Assembly (NCBI GenBank): GCA_020692205.1
Contig: JAIMKV010000014.1
Location: 1-64,000 of the forward strand
From: Myxosarcina sp. GA_180221_E-2-1-MAG-40_15
GTDB lineage: Bacteria; Cyanobacteriota; Cyanobacteriia; Cyanobacteriales; Xenococcaceae
Length of the DNA: 64,000 nucleotides
Direction: 5' to 3'
In this document: positions 56,599-64,000 of the stretch, one piece after another
Layout: each line of letters starts with the position of its first letter
How positions within the stretch are numbered: position 1 is the stretch's first letter
Program-made: the position numbers and the translations under genes
The notes under the pieces: model-generated
What the model was told of the DNA's origin: nothing
Database searches by the model: none
The model's input: only the letters and a program-made list of their open reading frames with translations

Positions 56599-57993
56599 TT
56601 AATCGTTTTGGATGGCATAACATAAGCGTCCAATAGTTAAAGTAGATTCATTCATGGAATTAAGAGTAATATTCTTTAAGCTATTCATAAAGCCATATAA
56701 ATTACTGGTTTTTGCTCCATCATTTCCACTGCTAAGATTCCACTCACTCCACCAATCAGGCTTTTGTAAATCTTTAGCAGTCACGTCAACTTTAAAATAG
56801 TAAACGTTAGATTCAGTAAGATTCTTCGGGTTGATAGTAGTAATAAAATTAAGTTGATTATCATTTATCTGCCAATTTTTAAAATCCAAGGCTTTGGCAG
56901 CAGCAGGTGCTTGTTTAAACTGTTGTTTATTAAATTTGTCAAATGCAGTGACATCGATGGCAACTTTTAAATCGTTAGGATCTGCTGATAAAGTATGATT
57001 AATTTGTTTGAGAGGAAGTTGATATTCTACTTCTAAAGCATCAACATTTTTATTCTTAATTTCTAACAATTCTATTGGTTGATTATTTTTTTCTACAGAC
57101 ACATCACCATTGTGTAATAAGTTTGGTGCTGCTAAATCTGATGATAGGTTAACTGGTGAACTGAGATAAGACACATCTGCAAGTAAATTATGTGGAGAAA
57201 AGATAACAAACTTAGTGCGATCGCTTAAATTTCCTTGTTCTTTGGCTAACTTATCAAAGTAATTAGCAATATCCTGATAGTGACCCAGAAATAATATATA
57301 AAAAGGTCGATACTGCTTGCTAGTTTTTTCTTCGGTGTTGTAGTTAAACTTTTTATCAGCATCACTTGCAGAATAAACGGTGCCATTAAATTCGCTTTTT
57401 ACTGCCCAAATACCTACAGCGTAATTTTCATCTTTACTATTAAAATAATTTTCTTTAATTTTATTGGCAATTAAATTAACATCACCATCATTTTGTTCTA
57501 GATCTGTAACTATCACAGTTAAGCGATCGCTATTTTTGGGTTTAGTAATTAGAGAACTTAAATCGCTAGAAACAGCAGGAAAAGCTGGATTTTTACCATC
57601 ATAAAATTCTGATTTATGTGCTTTGAGAAATTCGGAACGAGTTAGTCCTTTTGCTTGATGTTGATAATCTCCAGAACGATAATATTTGACCGTTGCTTGA
57701 GAAGGTCTACTACTTAAACTCAGAGTACTATCTAATAATTTTAATGCCTGAATATAAGAACTATTTTCTCGATTTATATAGCCCAACATTGAGCCAGAAC
57801 CATCAATATGAAAATCAACAGCTAGAGGATTAGTTAGTTCAGTCTGTTGCTTATTTTGCTCTAACTCACAATGTAAATTAGCATGATCTCCATTTGCTGC
57901 CGTTCCTTCTGGCTCTCCTTTGGCAACCGAAACACAGCCAGACAACATAGCTACAATAGCCAAATAACTAAAATTTCTTGAAAATAAAAACAT
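56599..57993 (-). CDS. von Willebrand factor A-domain lipoprotein
   Basis: 464 residues. The signal peptide has lipobox LSGC (Cys 20). A vWA domain begins at about 57 with MIDAS motif DGSGSM (64-69) and continues through LTVIVTDLEQNDGDVNLI, giving the second metal-site Asp. The C-terminal half (about 290-460) is beta-rich, Ig-like in character (VEYQLPLKQINHTLSA ... YYFKVDVTAKDLQKPDWW). It is predicted to be an extracytoplasmic, metal-dependent protein-binding module. It is divergent from the membrane protein gene at 58127, sharing a 133-base promoter gap. Confidence 0.82.
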   Translation of the reverse strand: MFLFSRNFSYLAIVAMLSGCVSVAKGEPEGTAANGDHANLHCELEQNKQQTELTNPLAVDFHIDGSGSMLGYINRENSSYIQALKLLDSTLSLSSRPSQATVKYYRSGDYQHQAKGLTRSEFLKAHKSEFYDGKNPAFPAVSSDLSSLITKPKNSDRLTVIVTDLEQNDGDVNLIANKIKENYFNSKDENYAVGIWAVKSEFNGTVYSASDADKKFNYNTEEKTSKQYRPFYILFLGHYQDIANYFDKLAKEQGNLSDRTKFVIFSPHNLLADVSYLSSPVNLSSDLAAPNLLHNGDVSVEKNNQPIELLEIKNKNVDALEVEYQLPLKQINHTLSADPNDLKVAIDVTAFDKFNKQQFKQAPAAAKALDFKNWQINDNQLNFITTINPKNLTESNVYYFKVDVTAKDLQKPDWWSEWNLSSGNDGAKTSNLYGFMNSLKNITLNSMNESTLTIGRLCYAIQND

Positions 57994-58126
57994 ATTCGTA
58001 GTTTAATTTTTTTTTCTAGTTTGGCTAAATTTCAGGGTAAATACCCATAAATATGACATTTTCAATCAAAACTTTATAGGTTACATTGTAATTAACTAAT
58101 ATTTATTATGACAATACAAAAAATAT

Positions 58127-58597
58127 ATGAAATCAGGAGAAATAACTAGACTGATAATTTGTGTAATTATTGGTGCGTTAATAATTTTTCTCGGACAGCC
58201 AAAAATTTATGATTTAAGAATAGTTAGAATTACTGATATTCCTGACCTTAAAGAATGGATAGGTAGTTACTATATGAACCAAGCTACTATTGTTTTTGCA
58301 ATATCTTTAATTTCTGTAATTATTTGGTCTATTTCTGCTATTCGTTCCAAAGCTAATGGCAGTGAATTAAAAACCTGGCAGGGTATTTGGTATGGACTTT
58401 TGTTTGTCAACGTTTTAACTATTTTTATTGCTATTTATCTAAATAAGGTTAGCGATGATGCCCTACTTTCATCAATATTTTTCTTACTATTTGATGTGAT
58501 TTGGATTTTCTGGCTAGGAACTGCTTTGAGTTCCCCTAATTTGTTTATGTATTTGCCCCCAGGTTCAGGAACAATACGCAGAGTATTTGGAGATTAA
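58127..58597 (+). CDS. Small four-helix membrane protein
   Basis: 156 residues with four hydrophobic stretches: about 9-24, 55-72, 86-104 and 115-132. A soluble loop lies between the first two (LRIVRITDIPDLKEWIGSYY). The C terminus is Pro/Gly-rich (YLPPGSGTIRRVFGD). No family recognised. It ends 3 bases before the tubulin-like gene, so translation is probably coupled. It may anchor the tubulin-like or actin-like proteins at the membrane. Confidence 0.75.
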   Translation: MKSGEITRLIICVIIGALIIFLGQPKIYDLRIVRITDIPDLKEWIGSYYMNQATIVFAISLISVIIWSISAIRSKANGSELKTWQGIWYGLLFVNVLTIFIAIYLNKVSDDALLSSIFFLLFDVIWIFWLGTALSSPNLFMYLPPGSGTIRRVFGD

Positions 58598-58600
58598 ATA

Positions 58601-60088
58601 ATGACTATTTATCTAATTGGTATTGGTGGCAGTGGGGCAAAATGTGTAGAATCGGTAGTGCATTTAGCATCAGTCGGTTTATTTCCGCAAGAGCCAATCA
58701 AAGTATTATTTGTCGATGCAGATGAAAGTAATGGCAATGTGGAAAGAGCGAGAAATAGTTTAAATATTCAAACAGAATGTCAGCGAATCTTGTCGGCAAT
58801 TGATAAACAACAATGTCCTTGGATGCAGACATCGATTAAATCTTTTGATTTGTGGTCGCCATTTGCCAAAAATAGTTTAAATAAAGAATTAAGTGCGTTT
58901 TTTAACTACAACAATATTAAGCAAAGCGAGCCAGCCTTGGCTAATCTATTTGATGTTCTCTATACGGATAAAGAAAAACAAGAAAATTTAGATGTAGGTT
59001 TTCGTGGTAGACCTGCTATTGGTGCTGCGGTAATGAGTCAGGTGGACTTAAATCGCCTAGATGAAGAACCTTGGGGGACTTTTATCGAACAAATTAGAGC
59101 AGATGTCAACGAAGGTAAGCAACCTAAAGTAATGTTATGTGGATCGATCTTTGGCGGTACGGGGGCATCGGGACTACCTACTATTGCTCGCTTGATTGCT
59201 AACAAATTAAACGAAATTAATATTAGGGAACGAGTCAAGATTGGTTCTGTTTTTATTCTGCCTTATTTTGGCTTTACTGCTCCTGCGGGAGAAAGTGAAA
59301 ACGGCATTTATGCTCAGTCGGATAAGTTTTTACTCAATACAGAAGCAGCACTGCGCTACTATGTCACTCAAGCCCAAGGCATTTTTGATACCGTCTATTT
59401 ATTAGGCAACGAGAATTTAGCCAGAGTAAATTTCAGCATTGGTAAAAATACCCAGTGCAATCAACCGCATTTTATTGAATTATATGCTGGTTTAGCTGCT
59501 AAACATTTCTTAACCGAAAGCCATCCTCAAGAAGAAACAATTGTCTTGTTATCCCGTTCACGTTCTCAATATATCAATTGGGATGACATTCCTGATGGTC
59601 ACAACGTGCAAAAGATTTTAGGTAGTACTACTAGATTTGCCTATACTTGGCTGGCAGCAATTGCTCCAGAATTAACCAATGCCAAACAAGAAGGATTTAA
59701 AAGTTATATCAGATTTGCTCCTTGGTTGAGTAGATTCTATGATGCCGATCCTAAGAAACCGCTTCAGTTTGATAGTAATCAACAGCAAAATGCGATCGCA
59801 ATTATTAACAATTGGTGTAAAGACTATTTACGCTGGTTACAAGAAATTCATCAATGTGAAAGCGATCGAGTTGAATTATTTAAACACAGCATTTTTGCCC
59901 AAGTCGAGCAGCTTCAAGGAACTAAATTACAAGATTTGATCCTGGGAGATAATCGCGATGCCAAAACCAGACAACGCAACGATGACCCTACCAGAATTAA
60001 AAATAGTCTGAATACAAAAAACGTACAAGGTAACAATAACGGCACAGTGGGATTGGCTCAAGCTGTATATCAAGCTTGTCAGCTTTAA
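58601..60088 (+). CDS. Tubulin/FtsZ-like GTPase (Tubulin_2-type)
   Basis: 495 residues. The N-terminal GIGGSGAKCVESVVHL (about 6-21) is a nucleotide-binding Rossmann opening. The tubulin/FtsZ T4 signature GGTGASG is at about 185-191 (SIFGGTGASGLPTIARLI). VFILPYFGFTAPAGESENGI follows. It belongs to the bacterial tubulin-like group (Pfam Tubulin_2) and is too divergent to be FtsZ. These proteins are usually encoded with vWA and actin-like partners, as here. Polymerisation is an inference. No membrane segments. The C terminus (about 455-495) is Asn/Arg-rich. Confidence 0.85.
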   Translation: MTIYLIGIGGSGAKCVESVVHLASVGLFPQEPIKVLFVDADESNGNVERARNSLNIQTECQRILSAIDKQQCPWMQTSIKSFDLWSPFAKNSLNKELSAFFNYNNIKQSEPALANLFDVLYTDKEKQENLDVGFRGRPAIGAAVMSQVDLNRLDEEPWGTFIEQIRADVNEGKQPKVMLCGSIFGGTGASGLPTIARLIANKLNEINIRERVKIGSVFILPYFGFTAPAGESENGIYAQSDKFLLNTEAALRYYVTQAQGIFDTVYLLGNENLARVNFSIGKNTQCNQPHFIELYAGLAAKHFLTESHPQEETIVLLSRSRSQYINWDDIPDGHNVQKILGSTTRFAYTWLAAIAPELTNAKQEGFKSYIRFAPWLSRFYDADPKKPLQFDSNQQQNAIAIINNWCKDYLRWLQEIHQCESDRVELFKHSIFAQVEQLQGTKLQDLILGDNRDAKTRQRNDDPTRIKNSLNTKNVQGNNNGTVGLAQAVYQACQL

Positions 60089-60268
60089 ACCGATCAACAT
60101 CTAGTTTACTGGTTTTGAATAAGCTTTTAGCTTCTTACTCAATAGCCTTATCCGAAGGTGTACCCTTTAGGGCAACGAGGTGAAACCCCGCAAAGGCTTT
60201 TCGCGATTTTAGCTTTTAAAAATGTGCAAACTAAATGTGGATTAGTCTAACCCCCAAAATTATTTGTA

Positions 60269-60315
60269 GACTTTTGACTTTTGACTTTTGACTTTTGACT
60301 TTTGACTTTTGACTT
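60269..60315. repeat. Short tandem heptamer array GACTTTT
   Basis: Six full copies and a partial seventh of GACTTTT run without error from 60269 to 60315. The last repeat ends 7 bases before the ATG of the actin-like gene, so the array occupies the place of its ribosome binding site. Heptamer arrays of this kind are known as STRRs in cyanobacteria. Copy-number change by slippage could alter expression of the downstream gene. Confidence 0.9.
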
Positions 60316-60322
60316 AAAAACT

Positions 60323-63300
60323 ATGGCTAATTTAATATTACCGAAACTAAAAACGGGTACAGATGTTAGACCTCCAGAAAGGGAGGGAATTTGGACAAGC
60401 TTAGAATCAAAATCGGCGTTTCAGAATGTAGCTACCAGTCTAGATTATCAAGCTTCGGGAGAAACTAAAAGCGTAAGTTCCGTCCCGACTATGTGGGCGC
60501 GTCCTCTATCGATAGAGATGGCGTTACACAATAAAAACTATCCGATTCGTCGGGAAATGATCGCTCAGTGGCAGGGAATGTTAGCTGCCGTAGCTTTAGC
60601 CGAAGTAAGACGATTTCCTTTGACCGCTCAACTAGTCGATTTGAGCAAATTGCGCCAACAGCAGCCTTTTAGTAGAGCTTTATACCAATTGTTACCCAAT
60701 CCCGTTAATGTTCTGTATAGTCTCGACGGTAATAATCCTTGGCAGGAAGTTTATGTTTTCTTGTGGAATAATCAACCCGTAGGAATGACTTCACCTAGCA
60801 CTATAGTTGCCAACTCTGAAGAAGGAAATTGGTCTGGTTTACCTTGGTGGAATGAGAAAACAAAATGTTTAGGATCTCCCCTGACTGGTAATCATCTCAA
60901 CGAGAATGAAAAAGCCTTGTTATGGCGGTGGTTAGAAACTTTAAGTACTCATCTCCATAATCAAAATTATCAAGGCAAGCCAAGAGCGATCGATGAAATT
61001 AGTGGTTTAATTAACGAATTTCGCAATAGTTTGGGTTCTTATCCCGAACAAGCTGTCAGCCTAAGCGATAATCCGCAGTTTTTTGGCGTATCACTCAATC
61101 GTGGTGTCCTCAATGGGATTAACAAGCCAGCTAAAGCCGAGGCGCAACCATCTAATGTGCGGTTGATTGGTAGTCAAGGTTTAAATCAAGTACAAGACTT
61201 ACTGATCCTCGATCCGCAGATAGCCGAAGCTTGGGGAAAATCACCCCAAAATATTTGGATACATCAAGACCAAACTTTGGCATCACTGCGACTAGAAGAT
61301 TTAAAGTCAGGTAAAGTCATTTGGCAGAATGTACGCTGGATCGAATCTAAGGATTTATTTTTACCAGAATTAACCTTTATCGATATCGAAGATGCCTTAC
61401 CTGGTGGTTATTTACCTCCAGAAACTCAACCTTTAATTTTTAACAAAAGAAGAATTACCCCCTTACTTCCTCTAAATCCGATCCTGCTGGAATATTTCAC
61501 TCCTGAAGATCTGATCCGTCATCTCAATATAACTCCCCTCAATAGTAGCGACGGGACGTTTATTAGAATTGAGCTAAACTTACCTCTTTCGGGCAATAAT
61601 AATCAACCGCAAAATTATCGCATTTACCGAGATTATCTCTTAAAAGAAGAAAATGCCCTAAGTGATGGCTTGCCTATCTTAGAAGTGTGGCCACATTTCC
61701 AAGCTGAAGGTTGGCAAGAATACTATGGTTTCTATTACGATGCAGGTTTAGGAAAAGATACTTTTCAAGTCAGTTTCCCTCAAGCAAAAGAACCTCATGT
61801 CTTTCAGCAGGGTAGAGGTAATTATCAACTAACCAGGCTGGATAAATATCCTTCCCATATCTTGTGTCAAAGTCAGAATCGTCAACCTTTTGGTTTAATC
61901 TTACTGAAAACACCACCCAGAATAGACTTAACTGGTGAGTGGCGTGTGGGAGTAGACTTTGGGACTTCTTTTACCAATATTTATGTCAACCGCAGAGGTA
62001 CAGTCGAACCTCTATCTCTAGAAACCCTGCATCACAAAGTAACCGAAGCTGATATCGAAACTCGTACTCCTGTACTATTTGAATATTTTATTCCCGAAAA
62101 CTTTATCCCTTTAGAAAAACCTCTACCTCTTTCTAGTGTCTTAACTACCAGAGGTAAAACTAATTGTGCTAAAGGTAAAGAACGAGCTTTATTTGATGGA
62201 CGGATTTATATTCCCGATAATAGCGATCGCTTTAGATCCAGTAATGATTGGATGGAAACAGATTTAAAATGGGATAATTTTGTCCCTAATCGTCTGTTTT
62301 TAGAACATCTAGTTTTACATATTTCTGCTTTAGCTATTAGCAAAGGCATCAAAGAAATTCAATGGGCTTTGTCTTATCCTTCTGCTTTTTCCAAAGGCGA
62401 CCTTCGTAGATATGCTAGAACCTGGCAAGAAATAACAGACAAATTAAATGAGTCTACAGGAATCAAACACTTATGTCCTGAACAAGACAATTTAAACTAT
62501 TTTCGTACTGAAAGTTTAGCTGTAGCTCAATATTTTGCTAGTCAAGAAAAATATGATTTGGTTCGTAGTACCTGTATCGATATAGGTGGGGGTACATCAG
62601 ATATTTCTATCTGGGAAAACAATCAGCTAGTGCATCAGTGTTCAGTTAGATTAGCTGGTCGTCAGTTATTCTCGCAATTTATTGAATTGAAGCCTAATAT
62701 TTTAACTAAGAATACTAATTCTGTTGATGATAGTTTTTACGATTCAAAAGATACTGGTACCAAGTTCTATTTAAAAATAGACCTTTTATTAAGATCTGGA
62801 GGAGAAGAACTAATTAAACAAAGAATCCGAAGCATTGATAAAGATCAAGAACTTCAAGATTTGATTCGTCTAATCGCTCTCGGTACAGCAGGGCTATATT
62901 ACTATGTGGGCATTCTCTTAAAAGTGCTGCACGCCGAAGGAAAGTATAGCGCAGAAGAAATTACACCTACCTATGTTGGTGGTAATGGTTCTCGGTTACT
63001 GAATTGGCTCGATAATACTGGAACGTTTGACCGTAATTCTGAAATTAACGAGCTATTTAGTTATATGTTAAGTACGGGTTCTGGTTTTGAAGACACTAAA
63101 GAATTAACCCGCCTCAGCCAAAAACCGAAAGATGAAGTAGCTTGTGGTTTGGTTCTCAGTGAGACTGAACTTGAAGGATTAACAAAAAAACAGAAAGATC
63201 CATTAATTACAGGAGAAGTATGTGAGATTAACGGAGAGCAAATTGAATACGATAGTCGTCTGGAGTGGGGAGATACGATTAAAGACTTTAAAATTCCCGA

Positions 63301-63577
63301 ACTCGGTCAATTATTTACCTTTTTGGATGAGTTTAATTTAGGTATTCAAGAATTAGAATTAGAAGATCTCAAACCAATGCCTCAACATCAAAGGGGAAAA
63401 GGTTTAGAAGCAAAATATAAAGAACAACTCTATCGCAATACCAGAAGAGAATTAGATGCGATGTTGCTCAAAGAATTCAAGAAAGGTAATGCTGAAGATA
63501 TTCGCCCCGATGCACCATTTATTTTGAGTTTAAAAGCTCTTTTACAAGTCTTGGCTAAAGAGTGGGCTGGTAAATAA
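60323..63577 (+). CDS. Large protein with C-terminal actin/Hsp70-type ATPase
   Basis: 1,084 residues from the ATG at 60323; a TTG at 60302 inside the heptamer array is rejected. Residues about 1-535 are of unknown function, soluble, Trp/Pro-rich, with no motif I know. The ATPase part has phosphate-1 GVDFGTSFTNIYVN (about 541), phosphate-2 CIDIGGGTSDISI (about 751) and the adenosine loop TYVGGNGSRLL (about 883), the order of actin/Hsp70 folds. The Hsp70 substrate-binding domain is absent. It follows the tubulin-like gene and has a zinc-ribbon gene after it. Probably an ATP-driven scaffold or switch in this module. Confidence 0.85.
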   Translation: MANLILPKLKTGTDVRPPEREGIWTSLESKSAFQNVATSLDYQASGETKSVSSVPTMWARPLSIEMALHNKNYPIRREMIAQWQGMLAAVALAEVRRFPLTAQLVDLSKLRQQQPFSRALYQLLPNPVNVLYSLDGNNPWQEVYVFLWNNQPVGMTSPSTIVANSEEGNWSGLPWWNEKTKCLGSPLTGNHLNENEKALLWRWLETLSTHLHNQNYQGKPRAIDEISGLINEFRNSLGSYPEQAVSLSDNPQFFGVSLNRGVLNGINKPAKAEAQPSNVRLIGSQGLNQVQDLLILDPQIAEAWGKSPQNIWIHQDQTLASLRLEDLKSGKVIWQNVRWIESKDLFLPELTFIDIEDALPGGYLPPETQPLIFNKRRITPLLPLNPILLEYFTPEDLIRHLNITPLNSSDGTFIRIELNLPLSGNNNQPQNYRIYRDYLLKEENALSDGLPILEVWPHFQAEGWQEYYGFYYDAGLGKDTFQVSFPQAKEPHVFQQGRGNYQLTRLDKYPSHILCQSQNRQPFGLILLKTPPRIDLTGEWRVGVDFGTSFTNIYVNRRGTVEPLSLETLHHKVTEADIETRTPVLFEYFIPENFIPLEKPLPLSSVLTTRGKTNCAKGKERALFDGRIYIPDNSDRFRSSNDWMETDLKWDNFVPNRLFLEHLVLHISALAISKGIKEIQWALSYPSAFSKGDLRRYARTWQEITDKLNESTGIKHLCPEQDNLNYFRTESLAVAQYFASQEKYDLVRSTCIDIGGGTSDISIWENNQLVHQCSVRLAGRQLFSQFIELKPNILTKNTNSVDDSFYDSKDTGTKFYLKIDLLLRSGGEELIKQRIRSIDKDQELQDLIRLIALGTAGLYYYVGILLKVLHAEGKYSAEEITPTYVGGNGSRLLNWLDNTGTFDRNSEINELFSYMLSTGSGFEDTKELTRLSQKPKDEVACGLVLSETELEGLTKKQKDPLITGEVCEINGEQIEYDSRLEWGDTIKDFKIPELGQLFTFLDEFNLGIQELELEDLKPMPQHQRGKGLEAKYKEQLYRNTRRELDAMLLKEFKKGNAEDIRPDAPFILSLKALLQVLAKEWAGK

Positions 63578-63701
63578 TTAGCCTCTAAATATTTAGTCTA
63601 TCTCTCGAACGATCATGAAGTGAGAGGCAAAAAAAATTAAGCAAATCACTTAATTAATTTAATTATTTCAAAATTGCAAACATCTATTATTAATAGCGAT
63701 T

Positions 63702-64000
63702 ATGTTGAAATGTCCAGTATGTCAATGTTCTTATAAAGAAGAAGTAAATATTTGCAAAGAATGCAATTTATCTGAAGAAAATATTATTCATATTAACGAA
63801 ATTAGCCCAGACAACCCAATCTTACAGATCTGTATTCCAACTCTTGTTAAAAAATTAAATGAATATAAAAAAACCTACTATCAGAATCAGCTAATATCAA
63901 ATATTAAAAAATTAGATACAAAAGTACGAATAATTGAAACTGAACAAAAGGAAGATCGACAAAAAGTTAAAGATCTGGAAAAAATAGTTATTGAACTTAA
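63702..64000 (+). CDS. Zinc-ribbon coiled-coil protein (partial, runs off window)
   Basis: At least 99 codons, open to the right edge. It begins MLKCPVCQCSYKEEVNICKE, giving CPVC and CKEC pairs of a small zinc ribbon. From about residue 50 it becomes a charged coiled coil (NIKKLDTKVRIIETEQKED), similar in character to the MITE-split gene at 55301. There is no clear Shine-Dalgarno. It is probably a further member of the tubulin/actin-like cluster, adding a protein- or nucleic-acid-binding adaptor. Confidence 0.7.
   Translation, partial: MLKCPVCQCSYKEEVNICKECNLSEENIIHINEISPDNPILQICIPTLVKKLNEYKKTYYQNQLISNIKKLDTKVRIIETEQKEDRQKVKDLEKIVIEL

Noticed and set aside
60269-60315. CRISPR-like repetition
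   Set aside because: The units are contiguous 7-mers without spacers; this is a simple tandem heptamer array.
1-64000. tRNA or rRNA genes
   Set aside because: No cloverleaf-like TTCRANYC-containing stretch with paired ends or rRNA core sequence was recognised in the gaps; a covariance-model scan would be decisive.

Overview
This is a stretch of cyanobacterial chromosome. Evidence: a phycoerythrin linker and lyase operon in the order cpeC-D-E-(extra linker)-S-T-R, a psaM gene for a photosystem I subunit, the cyanobacterial fbp-tal-zwf-opcA operon, a fused thioredoxin reductase-thioredoxin (NTRC), SphS/SphR phosphate sensing, and very many GCGATCGC (HIP1) octamers. The organism makes phycoerythrin. 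Its many short interspersed repeats suggest a medium to large genome. I cannot name the species.

Layout. 0-3.2 kb: tyrosine recombinase, small cyanobacterial protein, HAD phosphatase, glutathione S-transferase. 3.2-9.9 kb: phycobilisome region with a small conserved protein, one S-type lyase, three rod linkers, a small CpcD-domain linker, then CpeS-, CpeT- and CpeR-like genes. 10-16.5 kb: leuD, a membrane protein, a redoxin, a UPF0104 membrane protein, a glycerophosphodiesterase and an ABC-F ATPase. 16.5-22.1 kb: the opcA/zwf/tal/fbp operon on the minus strand, for the oxidative pentose phosphate pathway and FBPase. 22.2-29.8 kb: aspartase, NTRC, TerC, psaM, TPR and small proteins, and a lipoprotein. 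29.8-36.8 kb: RecD-like helicase, J-domain/TPR protein, hisZ, a class D beta-lactamase homologue and a GlcD-type oxidase. 36.9-44.1 kb: a surface-polysaccharide locus with two sugar-nucleotide epimerases, three GT4 glycosyltransferases and a MurJ/Wzx-type flippase. 44.1-50.6 kb: a decayed EAL-domain fragment, ABC1 kinase, prolyl iminopeptidase, sphR-sphS and an SDR. 50.6-53 kb: gene-poor DNA with inverted repeats, a possible structured RNA, a lipoprotein and a frameshifted gene remnant.

53-64 kb (running off the right edge) is the most unusual part. It holds a truncated terD, an intact terD, a TerA-like gene, a degraded DUF5615 toxin-like gene, a coiled-coil membrane protein gene split by a 183-bp MITE, a von Willebrand A lipoprotein, a small membrane protein, a tubulin/FtsZ-like GTPase, a 1,084-residue protein ending in an actin/Hsp70-type ATPase, and the start of a zinc-ribbon/coiled-coil protein. 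TerD-family proteins next to both a tubulin-like and an actin-like nucleotidase plus an extracytoplasmic vWA protein suggest a membrane-linked, cytoskeleton-like stress or defence module. This is my best candidate for a poorly described system. No tRNA, rRNA or CRISPR array was recognised.
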